Origin: Baffinella frigidus
Lineage: Eukaryota > Cryptophyceae > Cryptomonadales > Baffinellaceae
Reading direction: 5' to 3'
DNA: 25,091 nucleotides
Assembly (NCBI GenBank): GCA_026770585.1
Contig: MU646348.1
Span: 282,921 to 308,011 of the forward strand
Shown here: positions 16,484 through 24,792 of the stretch, piece after piece
How the letters are laid out: each line of letters starts with the position of its first letter
Position numbering within the stretch: the first letter of the stretch is position 1
The notes under the pieces: model-generated
What the model was told of the DNA's origin: nothing
Seen by the model: only the letters and a program-made list of their open reading frames with translations
The model's database searches: none
Translations under genes and position numbers: made by a program

Positions 16484-17048
16484 TCCAGAAGACCATTGCG
16501 CTCAGGAAGATCAAGTTGCTCGACGTCACCGCCTGTTTGTGAATCAAATCAGTTCGGATTCCTATAGGATTCCCTATGAATACTCCCCAGATTCCTACAA
16601 GATTTCCTATGAATACTCCCCGGATTCCTATAGGATTTCCTATGAATACTCTCCGGATTCCTATAAGATTTCCTATGAAGAGGGTTTGGGGTTTGGGGTC
16701 GATCCAGAAGACCATTGCGCTCAGGAAGATCAGGTTGCTCGACGTCACCGCCTGTTTGTGAATCAAATCAGTTCGGACCCCTATCCCTTAAGTTACCACC
16801 GGGCGAATAATCGCCCGTGGGAGCCCTAGGCAGGTTCTAGGGCCCTACGGTAGGGCGTATGAGCCTACTGGTCACTTAAGGGATAGGGTTTCCTATGAAT
16901 ACTCCCCGGATTCCTATAGGATTTTCTATGAATACTCCTCGGATTCCTATAGGATTTCCTGTGAATAGGGTTTGGGGTTTGGGGTTTGGGGTCGATCCAG
17001 AAACCCATTGCGCTTAGGAAGATCAGGTTGCTCGACGTCACCTCCTGT
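16484..17048. repeat. Module of GATCCAGAAGACC repeats with a 33-bp minisatellite
   Basis: Three copies (16484, 16701, 16993) of a ~75-bp unit containing AAGTTGCTCGACGTCACC. Between them lie about six 33-bp units of ATTCCTATAGGATTTCC and TATGAATACTCCCCGG, which give an 11-codon repeat on both strands. A related copy starts near 16260. Confidence 0.8.
16779..16888. mobile_element. Hairpin element inside the minisatellite
   Basis: CCCTATCCCTTAAGT and its complement ACTTAAGGGATAGGG bound 110 bp. The interior has a second hairpin CGGGCGA/TCGCCCG and a piece resembling the MITE A interior. It interrupts the 33-bp repeat. Confidence 0.75.
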
Positions 17049-17180
17049 TTGGGTTTTGGGTTTTGGGTTTTGGGTTTGGGGTTTGGGGTTTGGGGTTTAG
17101 GGTTTAGGGTTTAGAGTTTACCCCTCACGGGCCCGCCTCAGGAAAGAAATCCTTTTCAAAATACCAACATGGCCGCCATG

Positions 17181-17319
17181 CCACTTAGCAGCCACCGAGG
17201 GCTTCACGGATACAGTCCATCGAAACGATTTGCACTAGAATCTTATCCATTGCCTTGGAACCTAACCGGAATTTCGCCTTGAGTTCAAGGTGAAAAGGTC
17301 CTCGCTCGCTGCTAAGTGG
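17181..17319. mobile_element. 139-bp fold-back element, copy 2
   Basis: Same TIRs and length as 2699-2837, with roughly 88% identity by eye. Both contain ACAGTCCAT(C)(T/G)AAACGATTT. Confidence 0.75.
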
Positions 17320-17381
17320 TTGCATCCCCACGGTGGCTACGTCTGAGCAGGGCATGGATAAAGAGGGCTCATAACCCATGT

Positions 17382-17531
17382 TTATCTCAAAAAAGGGATT
17401 TTTAAATTCGTTTTCTCAAGTCAATTCCTGTACAAATTCGTCAACTTATTCTTTTCTCTGCGCATAAGTTGACAAATTTGAAGGGGGGTTGACTTAAGAA
17501 AACGAATTTAAAAATCCCTTTTCTGAGATAA
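17382..17531. mobile_element. 150-bp MITE B, copy 1, TSD ATGT
   Basis: About 43-bp TIRs beginning TTATCTCA(G)AAAAGGG. Flanked by a perfect 4-bp duplication ATGT (17378-17381 and 17532-17535). The interior has a second inverted pair around TCAACTTAT/ATAAGTTGA. Confidence 0.85.
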
Positions 17532-17710
17532 ATGTATTCCTGCGTTCTGAAGCCTCACGACCATTCGTTGAGTAATCCGAATGTCTACACAAATGACTTC
17601 GGTTCTCGCCTGAGGCGGGCCCGTCCCGAGACGGTCCTCACACCTTGCTACGACTCTGTCCTCACAGTCCGGAGGTGGGGCGGGGCGCGGCACACATTAG
17701 CTCTCATCCG

Positions 17711-17856
17711 GACGAGTATTAACAATGAACACGATTTCGGGGATCTCCGATCCGATTTTGGTGTATCTGAAGGCTCTGAATGAAGTCTAGATAGACGACT
17801 GTCTTATTTCTGCCCTTGAGATACACCAAAACCGTATTCATTATGAATACTCGGCG
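17711..17856. mobile_element. Imperfect fold-back element
   Basis: Arms share CGAGTATT, AATGAA and TTTTGGTGTATCT in inverted order around 17783-17815, with many mismatches; an old copy. Confidence 0.55.
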
Positions 17857-18445
17857 GGATTAGATCGTACATAAATTAGGGAGTCCCTGGGCAATACCGT
17901 AAGACTTAGGGGGGCTCCTAGAACAAGGTTGTGGAAAGTCGGTCGGAATCGGGCAGAAAATCCCTTCGTAGCCCGCTGTGTGGTTGCTGGGCTTGAACAA
18001 GAACACCACCGCCATGCACTATACACCGTGGCGGTGGCGGTGGTGTGCCCCCCCAAGAACCTAAACCCTCAACCTTCAGGGGGAGGGGGGGGGGGGCGCA
18101 TGACGTGACTCGGCACACAAATTACAATAGATGGCTTTGAAAACCATTTGCATGATTGTAACGTTTGAGAGAGTCTGCGCGTAGCAGTGTGTGTATGGGG
18201 GGGGGGGGGTGCCTAGAGAGTCCACGCGTGGCGGTGGTGGGGCCCACAACCCTAAACCCTAAACCCTAAAACTTCAGGGGAAGGGGGGGGGGCGCGATAC
18301 AGTGCCGGCGAGTAGGGGTTGGTCGGCTTTGGCGCCCGTGTAGCTGTCCCACAGCAGCAGCGCTCCCATAGACACCGTAGCCTACCACGCCAGACTGCTG
18401 GAGGGGGTAGCTCCCTTCGGGGACGCCGATTTTGGCGTTCAGCTA

Positions 18446-18498
18446 TGCCAAAAGTAAACACCCCCCCCTTATTCCTTCCGGGGAATTGACTTTTGGCG
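18446..18498. mobile_element. 53-bp palindromic element, copy 2 (inverted)
   Basis: Reverse orientation of 16331-16383, same length. The flank 18370-18445 is the reverse complement of 16384-16455 at about 75%, so a larger unit was copied. Confidence 0.75.
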
Positions 18499-18779
18499 GC
18501 CGCTTCCAAGAATCTGGCGTGGTGTGTGTGGGGGAGGGCGGTACAGTGCCGGCGAGAAGAGTCTGATCGGCTTTGGCGCCCGTGTAACTGTCCCACAGCA
18601 GCAGTGCAACCTGCACCGTTTAGGGGGGTTAGGATTTAGAGTTCAGGGTTTGGGGTTCAAAAAAACATCACGCGGGATCATTTCTGACATTTTAGAAAAC
18701 GCCGCGCCGGAAGCAGCGCTACCTGGCCCGTTTAGGGGGGTTGTGGTTTAGGGTTTAGGGTTTAGGCGCGCAGCGTTTT

Positions 18780-19153
18780 TAGAGAGACTGCGCGAGAGAG
18801 AATGCGAGAGAGACTGAGAGAGAGAGAGAGACTGATAGAGAGAGAGAGACTGATAGAGAGAGAGAGACTGATAGAGAGTGAGAGACTGATAGAGAGAGAG
18901 AGACTGATAGAGAGCGAGAGCGCGCGAGAGACAGCGAGATCGCGCACGAGAGAGAGACTGAGAGAGAGAGAGACTGACCGACACGCAGAGAGAGAGATAC
19001 ACAGGAGAGAGAGACTGGGAGAGAGAGACTGGGAGAGAGAGAGACTGAGACTGAGAGAGAGAGAGAGAGTGAGAGAGAGCGAGCGCGCGCGCGCGAGAGA
19101 GAGAGAGATATATATATATAGAGAGAAAAACAAAGAGAGAGAGAGAGAAAGCG

Positions 19154-19194
<41 letters not shown>

Positions 19195-19278
19195 GCACCG
19201 CGCCCGCGATAGCGCCAAAGCCGACGGCGCCCGATAGGCACACGAGAGAGAAACTGGGAGAGAGACTGATGGAGAGAC

Positions 19279-19314
<36 letters not shown>

Positions 19315-19371
19315 TGTGTGTGTGTGAGAGAGAGAGAGAGACAGAGACTTAGAAAGAGAGAGAGAGAGACT

Positions 19372-19447
<76 letters not shown>

Positions 19448-19477
19448 CAGAGACTTAGAAAGAGAGAGAGAGAGACT

Positions 19478-19522
<45 letters not shown>

Positions 19523-19754
19523 AGAGAGAGTGGGGGATGCACCGCGCCCGCGATCCCGAAACCGACGGCTCCCGATAGACTGAGCGAGAGAGAATGAGAG
19601 CGCGCGCGAGAGAGAGAGAGAGCGAGAGAGAGAGCGAGAGAGAGAGAGCGAGAGAGAGAGCGAGAGAGAGAGCGAGAGAGAGAGCGAGAGAGAGAGCGAG
19701 AGAGAGAGCGAGAGAGAGAGACAGACAGAGAGACACACGGACAGACAGACAAAC

Positions 19755-19794
<40 letters not shown>

Positions 19795-19800
19795 GGGTTG
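18780..19800. repeat. Three GA-microsatellite blocks with a shared spacer
   Basis: GA repeats with GACTGATAGA, GT and AT variants are each closed by a ~42-bp unique spacer (GCACCGCGCCCGCGAT and CCGACGGC(G/T)CCCGA) at 19193, 19538 and 19800. Confidence 0.9.
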
Positions 19801-20094
19801 CACCGCGCCCGCGATCGCCCCGAAACCGACGGCTCCCGAGAGGTACACCCACGACCTGTTTTGCGGCGCGCGGATCACGGTGCAGGGTCCATGCCAGGCC
19901 ACACCTCGAAACCCGGAAGATGACACAGCATTTTCGAACCGTTGCGACATCGCACGTTTTCAAACCATCGCGAGCGGTAGTTTGAGAATGTCGGTTGGAA
20001 GATAGAACCCTCCCGGCCTCGGGCGCGGTCCCGATAGGAACACCCACGATCTGCCTTGCGGCGCGCGGATCACGGTGTAGGATTTCGGAGGGAT

Positions 20095-20173
20095 TTTGAA
20101 TAACCCCTAAGCGATAAGACTTAGGACCCTACGGTAGGCCACCCGTAGGGACATAGGGGGGTTCCTACGGATA
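20095..20173. repeat. 79-bp dispersed repeat, copy 2
   Basis: Same length and order of blocks as 4995-5073. No inverted ends or target duplication were found. Confidence 0.7.
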
Positions 20174-20274
20174 AGGTAACTGCGCCGAACTGGCGCCAGA
20201 GAGGTACCTCTCTGGCCTGCTTTGCGGCGCGCGGACTGCATGTCGGGACACTGCCCCGCCGGCAGGCTCGTGAA

Positions 20275-20301
20275 CGTCCGCGTGACCGGTCACGCGGACG
20301 C
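20275..20301. repeat. Perfect 26-bp palindrome
   Basis: CGTCCGCGTGACC followed directly by its reverse complement; no loop. Confidence 0.8.
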
Positions 20302-20380
20302 CGAAGCCAACTGTCCGAGGTGACTGCCTTGTCATGTTCCGTCGAAGTCCTCGGGAACTTGCGGGGCATGTCGGGACACT

Positions 20381-20484
20381 GTAGGGTTCTATCTTAGGCG
20401 TCCGACGCCGAAGATAAGGGTGCACATGCTATTTTAGGCATACGATGATGCTATCTTACGCCTTTTTATGAGGACAGATTCTGG
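20381..20484. repeat. 104-bp dispersed repeat, copy 1
   Basis: Nearly identical to 21752-21855 (TCTATCTTAGGCGTCCGACG to GAGGACAGATTCTGG); a diverged third copy is at about 22545-22640. Contains inverted short repeats around the TTAGGC motif. Confidence 0.75.
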
Positions 20485-20536
20485 CATGTTCCGAGACGAA
20501 AGTGGAGCTGCAAAGCTGACGGCTGCCGAGAGGTTC

Positions 20537-20698
20537 ATAGGGTAACGGCCTGAAAACGGGGTAGTTAGGCATACGGCATTGCCTAGGACCTCCTACCGTA
20601 GGCCGAGGGATCCCAGGACCAAAACGTCTCGGCCTACGGTAGGAGGTCCTAGGCAATGCCGTAGGCCTAACTACCCCATTTTCAGGACGTTACCCTAT
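20537..20698. mobile_element. 162-bp fold-back element, 71-bp arms
   Basis: Arms 20537-20607 and 20628-20698 match at 68 of 71 positions. Ends ATAGGGTAACG/CGTTACCCTAT. No clear target duplication apart from TA. Confidence 0.85.
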
Positions 20699-20795
20699 TA
20701 AGGTACACCAACTATCTGCGTTGCGGTGCGCGGATCACGGTGTAGGGTCCAAAGAGAAATGACTTCGAGCCGCCGAGTTCGGAGCGATACCACGC

Positions 20796-20945
20796 TTATC
20801 TCAGAAAAGGGATTTTTAAATTCGTTTTCTCAAGTCAATTCCTGTACAAATTCGTCAACTTATTCTTTTCTCTGCGCATAAGTTGACAAATCTGAAGGGG
20901 GATTGACTTAAGAAAACGAATTTCAAAATCCCTTTTCTGAGATAA
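20796..20945. mobile_element. 150-bp MITE B, copy 2, TSD ACGC
   Basis: Same length and nearly the same sequence as 17382-17531, flanked by ACGC at 20792-20795 and 20946-20949. TIR arms agree at 41 of 43 positions. Different target duplications show two independent insertions. A 4-bp non-TTAA duplication is seen in superfamilies such as Sola or Ginger. Confidence 0.85.
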
Positions 20946-20967
20946 ACGCCAGAGTGTTGGAAGGGGT

Positions 20968-21020
20968 CGCCAAAGGTCAACTCCCCGGACGAATAAGGGG
21001 GGGGTTGTTGACGTTTGGCG
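20968..21020. mobile_element. 53-bp palindromic element, copy 3
   Basis: Ends CGCCAAAGGTCAACTCCCC and GACGTTTGGCG. Flanks differ from copies 1 and 2, so this is likely an independent copy. No target duplication seen. Confidence 0.7.
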
Positions 21021-21160
21021 TTGCCGAGTTCGGAACGCCACTCGGTGGACTACGAGAGGAAACCTCGGTGGACTATGAGAGGAAACCGAAACCCCGGACA
21101 TCCGCAGGTAACGTGACCAAATTTGTACCAGAAAATCCTCACCGTTAATTGCCTCCGGGT

Positions 21161-21418
21161 CTAGGGTCTAGGGTTTAGGGTTTAGGTTTTAGGGTGTAGG
21201 GGTTGGGTTTTAGGGTTTATGGTGTAGGGTTTAGGGTTTAGGGTTCAAGTTTTAGGGTTTAGGGTTAGGGTTTAGGTTTTAGGGCGTAGGGTTTAGGGTT
21301 GAGTGTTTAGTATTCAGGGTTTAGAGTGTAGGGTTTAGGGTTTAGGGTTTAGGGTTTAGGGTTTAGGGTTTAGGGTTTAGGGTTTAGGGTTTAGGGTTTA
21401 GGGTTTAGGGTTTAGGGA
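21161..21418. repeat. TTTAGGG array with a 12-unit perfect run
   Basis: Degenerate at the left; about 12 perfect TTTAGGG units at 21329-21417, the longest perfect run in the window. On the minus strand it follows the donor of TMEM50-like exon 3 after about 9 bases. Confidence 0.9.
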
Positions 21419-21425
21419 GGAGGAC

Positions 21426-24400
21426 CTTCGCCGCCAAAGCTGCCTGTCCCAGCCGTAGTCAAACCGCGCACTCTGCCAGAATCAAATTACATCAAATCAA
21501 ACCATCAATTCATATCAAAACAAATTATCAAATCCTATCAAATCCCCCGGACGTCAAATCAAATCAAACCCTCAGACCAAGGAACCCCCCGCACCGCTAT
21601 CGAGGCAACTGGGGGTTCATTTCAAAGCCAGCTCCAGAATCTGGACCTGGCTTTTCCATTTCGAAAGTCCACTTCCTTCAGGATTCAGGGCAAAGTTTTT
21701 TTTAAATTCTTTAAAAGTGTGCCCCGTCCTCGCTCGGCAGCGGATTACGGTGTAGGGTTCTATCTTAGGCGTCCGACGCCGAAGATAAGGGTGTATATGC
21801 TATTTTAGGCATACGATGATGCCATCTTACGCCTTTTTATGAGGACAGATTCTGGTTCAGAATTCTTTAAAAGTGTGCCCTGTTCTCGCTCGGCTGCGGT
21901 CCGCGACACACACCCTTCACTCGAGGGTGTTGGCAGCGTCAAACCGCGCTGCCAGAATCAAATCAAAGCAAATCAAATGATAAGATATCAGAAGCATAAA
22001 TAATATCAAACAAATGGATTCTCCGGACGACAGTTGACTGATCCAGGCACGTTTTTATTATTATAAAAAAAAGACGATGACTAAAAAGGGCAGGGTTAGT
22101 ACCAGGGAAAACTGCAATACAGTCCAACTACCCTAACACAGGCTACCGTAACACATACTTACCCTCCACACATACTCCTTCGGCCGGCCCCCGATTTCCC
22201 CCTGCAAGGAAGTATGCCTGAAGGGTGGACACCACAACGCATACCTACCCTCCACACATACTCAATCAGTCCGGCCCCGACGGGTATGTGTTAGGGTAGG
22301 TCCACTGTACCAGCTCTGCCTCAGTCGGTTATCACCTCTGCCTCAGTCGGCTGACTGTTCTTAAATTGACATGCTGGGTGTGTGGTCCAAATCTGTCAAC
22401 TTTGGAGCGGGAAGGAGCCTAGTCGCACCAATTTGGTGAGCCCAAATAGACGGAGACAGAGCTGAGATTAGTCGAATGTCACGGGATACGCCATTTTGTT
22501 TCGCGTGACGATCTGATTTCGGAATAAGACAGAATCTATCCCGCTTGTTAAGGCTTTCCAACGCCGAAGATAATGGTGGATATGCTATTTTAGGCATAGC
22601 ACCAAGGCTTAAAATAGCACAAAACAGAACAGATTCTGGTATGTTCCGAGAATAGATCAGAGACCTCTAGCTCTGTCTCAGTCTATTCAGGCTCACCACT
22701 TTGGTGCGCCCGGGCTCTTTTACGCTCCAAAGTTGACGGATTTGTACCGCACACCGAGATCGTCAACTTGAGAAAAGTCGGTCAACCCGAGTAAGGCGGA
22801 GCTAGGACGTGGTTCCGAACATCGAGGCCTAGCAAGAGGCTACCCTAAACCCTGGAACCTAAACCCCAGACCCTCAACCCTAGACCCTAGGCCCTAAACC
22901 CTAGAAACTAACCCCCAACCCCTAAAGCCTAGACCCTAGAACCTCGACCCTAGACCCTAGACCCTAACCCCTGACCCCTAGACCCTAACCCCAAATGCTC
23001 TTGCAACAGGAGAGGAGCCAATGGCGCCTTAGGGTTTAGTGTTTAGTGTTCAAGGTGTGGGGTTGAGTGTTTAGTGTTTAGTGTTTAGGGTGCGGGGTTT
23101 AGGGCGAGGCGCCGTTCTGGTTTATGGATTAAGGTTTGAGGTTTGAGGGCGTAGGGTGCAGGGTTCAAGGGCTTAGGGTTTATGGTTTATGGTTTGGGGT
23201 TTGGGGATTCAGGGTGCAGGGTGCAGGGCTGGAGGTTCAGGGTTCAGTGTTCAGGGTTTGGGGTTTGGGGTCTGGGGTTCGTACGCGAAAGGAGTCAAGG
23301 TCGACGCCTGCGTTGAGCATCACCACGAAGACGGTCGCGACCCCCTCACGAACCGTCAGCAAAACATAAGGGGGTCGTCGCGACCCCCTTGCGAACCGTC
23401 AGCAAGACAGTCGGAAGGGGGGCGTACGCGGAATGAGTCGAGGTCGACGCCCGCGTTGAGCATCACCACGAAGATCGTGGCGATCACTAGCGGCACCTGC
23501 TCTCCGCACCGCATCCGTAAGTGTTTAGGGTTTAGGGTTTAGGGTTTAGGGTCTAGGGTTTCGGGTTTCGGGTTTCGGGGTTGGGGTTTAGGGTTTATGG
23601 TTTATGGTTTATGGTTTATGGTTTATGGTTTAGGGTTTAGGGTTAAGGGTGGTGGCTTGCTTCAGACCACAGAATAATATTGCTCCACACCGCATTAGAG
23701 ACACACCTGTCATTTTTTTTTTGAAACTGAAGGCTGGGGGTGTGGAGCGCGATGCGTGGGCTGTAGGACAGTGCCACCCACAGGTTCTGGCTCTGTCTCA
23801 GTCTATTCGGCCTCACCAATTCGGTGAGCCTGGGCTCGTTGCCGCTCCAAAGTCGCCGGAGTTGTACGCGAACCTACCACGCAAGAGTGTAGGGCAGACC
23901 TGGGAAAACAAGCCAGTTCACACGGAATTTGTAACAACTTTCCGAAAATTCGATTTTTCTGTGGGAAGAATGTCCACTTATGAACTTAAGAAATAGTAGA
24001 ATTCTACTATTTCTCCTGTGGGTCACTCTGCCCTACACTCTTGCGTGGTAGCATGTCAACTTGAGGATAGTCTGTCAGATCGAGTGAGGCAGAGCTAGAA
24101 GGGCGCGCGTGTTTTGCGCGCCGATCAATCCCAGTGTAGTTGTTTAGGGTATAGGGTATATGGTTTAGAGTTGAGGGTCTAGGGTTTAGGGTTAAGAATC
24201 TCCACGAACCAAGAAATAAGATTTTTCTTATTTTTCTTGCCGCGATTTTCCCACACCGGCGGAGGGGGGGGGGGGCAGGGCGGGCCAGCGCGCGTGCTGA
24301 TGTGAGCAGGGAGGAGGGTGGAGGGGTGGGGTGGGGCACCGCTGTGATGGCGACGGGGCGCGCGCCGCCCTCCTCGCGCAACATGCCGGTGGCGGCGGCG

Positions 24401-24465
24401 TCAATGTACACCAGCCATCCCGTGCCGAAGATCACGCCGCCTATCACGGCAGACTTTGCCGCGCG
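21426..24465 (-). CDS. TMEM50/UPF0220-like membrane protein, partial
   Basis: Three phase-compatible exons: 24465-24340, 23496-23428 and 21472-21426. The first has a hydrophobic segment ending GTGWLVYIDAA, the hallmark GW...DAA of the UPF0220 (TMEM50/Vps68) family; the second is a second membrane segment (VIATIFVVMLNAGVD); the third encodes SARFDYGWDRQLWRR, where the family has a loop ending R-x-W before membrane segments 3 and 4. Those last two segments and a start Met were not found. Family members are small endosomal or ER four-pass proteins. Acceptors are CAG; donors GTGCCC, GTACGC and GTCCTC. Introns hold heptamer arrays and MITEs. Confidence 0.65.
21752..21855. repeat. 104-bp dispersed repeat, copy 2
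   Basis: Same length as 20381-20484 with about three differences. It lies in the TMEM50-like intron between exons 2 and 3. Confidence 0.75.
22118..22309. mobile_element. MITE D, TA-flanked, 192 bp
   Basis: Ends TA-CAGTCCAACTACCCTAACAC and GTGTTAGGGTAGGTCCACTG-TA (one gap or mismatch). Tc1/mariner-like CAGT termini. The interior has a ~45-bp direct repeat (from 22149 and 22230). A MITE C copy abuts its right end. Confidence 0.75.
22311..22464. mobile_element. MITE C, copy with doubled left end
   Basis: Starts CAGCTCTGCCTCAGTCGG, and CCTCTGCCTCAGTCGG occurs again 16 bp later. Right end GGAGACAGAGCTG. Confidence 0.7.
22667..22805. mobile_element. MITE C, complete copy
   Basis: 139 bp from CTAGCTCTGTCTCAGTC to GGCGGAGCTAG. 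Core GTTGACGGATTTGTACCGCA is shared with 8470-8599. Confidence 0.7.
22847..22996. repeat. CCCTAGA/CCCTAAA array, C-rich on plus strand
   Basis: Degenerate heptamers with a CCCTAGA-rich section. Together with the G-rich array at 23026 it forms a divergent pair around a 30-bp unique spacer. Confidence 0.85.
23026..23281. repeat. TTTAGGG-type array, degenerate
   Basis: TTTAGTG, GTGCAGG and TTTGGGG units. On the minus strand it starts right after the duplicated TMEM50-like exon (23285). Confidence 0.85.
23285..23350 (-). CDS. Duplicated copy of TMEM50-like exon 2
   Basis: This is a second copy of the membrane-segment exon, encoding GVATVFVVMLNAGVDLDSFR. It has a possible acceptor GTGAG before GGG and a GTACGA donor, both in phase 0. 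It could act as a mutually exclusive alternative to 23496-23428 or be a decayed duplicate. A further fragment of the same upstream flank lies at 23376-23405. Confidence 0.45.
23521..23650. repeat. TTTAGGG, TTTCGGG and TTTATGG blocks
   Basis: Three locally uniform variant blocks in a row, in the first TMEM50-like intron. Confidence 0.85.
23787..24098. mobile_element. MITE C split by a nested MITE
   Basis: Left part GGCTCTGTCTCAGTCTATTC to GTACGCGAACC, right part GCATGTCAACTTGAGG to GAGGCAGAGCTAG. The two halves rejoin when 23875-24050 is removed. It lies in the first TMEM50-like intron. Confidence 0.8.
23875..24050. mobile_element. MITE E nested in MITE C
   Basis: 176 bp including TA at both ends. 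Perfect 22-bp TIRs start CCACGCAAGAGTGTAGGGCA. The interior has a perfect 22-bp palindrome at 23990-24011 centred on GAATTC. TA target and TIR suggest a Tc1/mariner-type origin. Confidence 0.85.
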
Positions 24466-24659
24466 CTGCGCGGGGTTCCACAGCAATCACCGCTCTGGCC
24501 GAGAGCGCAGATGGCTCGATGGTCGGTTTCTGGGAGTTTGAAGGGTGGAGGGAGACGCACACCACAGGCAAAGGTTCTAGAGTTTGTGAGAGATACAGGG
24601 CAGCAGAGGTGCACCTTGTGGTACTCTTGCGAATCCAGCAGGTATTCTGGATGCGGCAT

Positions 24660-24792
24660 ACCGGCCGCGCTCCTCTAACACCCTCTTCCCGAGGCAGCTG
24701 GCGCGGTGCCGAGGGTGCGCCCAGCGTCTGTCGAAGCTTCTGGTCCGCCAACTCTGCGTGAACGCTCCCCAGCGCGAACAACGTGCCCAACC
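24660..24792 (-). CDS. Coding-like segment upstream of TMEM50-like exon
   Basis: The frame LGTLFALGSVHAELADQKLR continues to EEGVRGARP and ends at a GTATGC donor in phase 0, compatible with the exon at 24465. The intron between would be 194 bp and ends CCGCGCAG. Another frame over the same bases is also open (EWAQRVQEVAYTAAGAG), so this is only a candidate. Confidence 0.25.

Larger units (their letters stand above)
19837..20752. repeat. Dispersed GCGCGCGGATCACGGTGTAG units
   Basis: A ~55-bp segment (ACACCCACGA to CGGATCACGGTG) occurs at about 19845, 20038 and 20705, with a partial copy at 20200. Spaces between hold other repeats; no gene seen. Confidence 0.7.

Noticed and set aside
16222-16829. 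Coding gene over the ATTGCGCTCAGGAAGATCAA repeats
   Set aside because: The segment recurs three to four times with truncations and has a minisatellite between copies; repeat element more likely than gene.
18748-20047. Long Ser/Leu-rich and Arg/Glu-rich open frames on both strands
   Set aside because: They are translations of GA/CT microsatellites, open in several frames at once, with no splice sites or domain.
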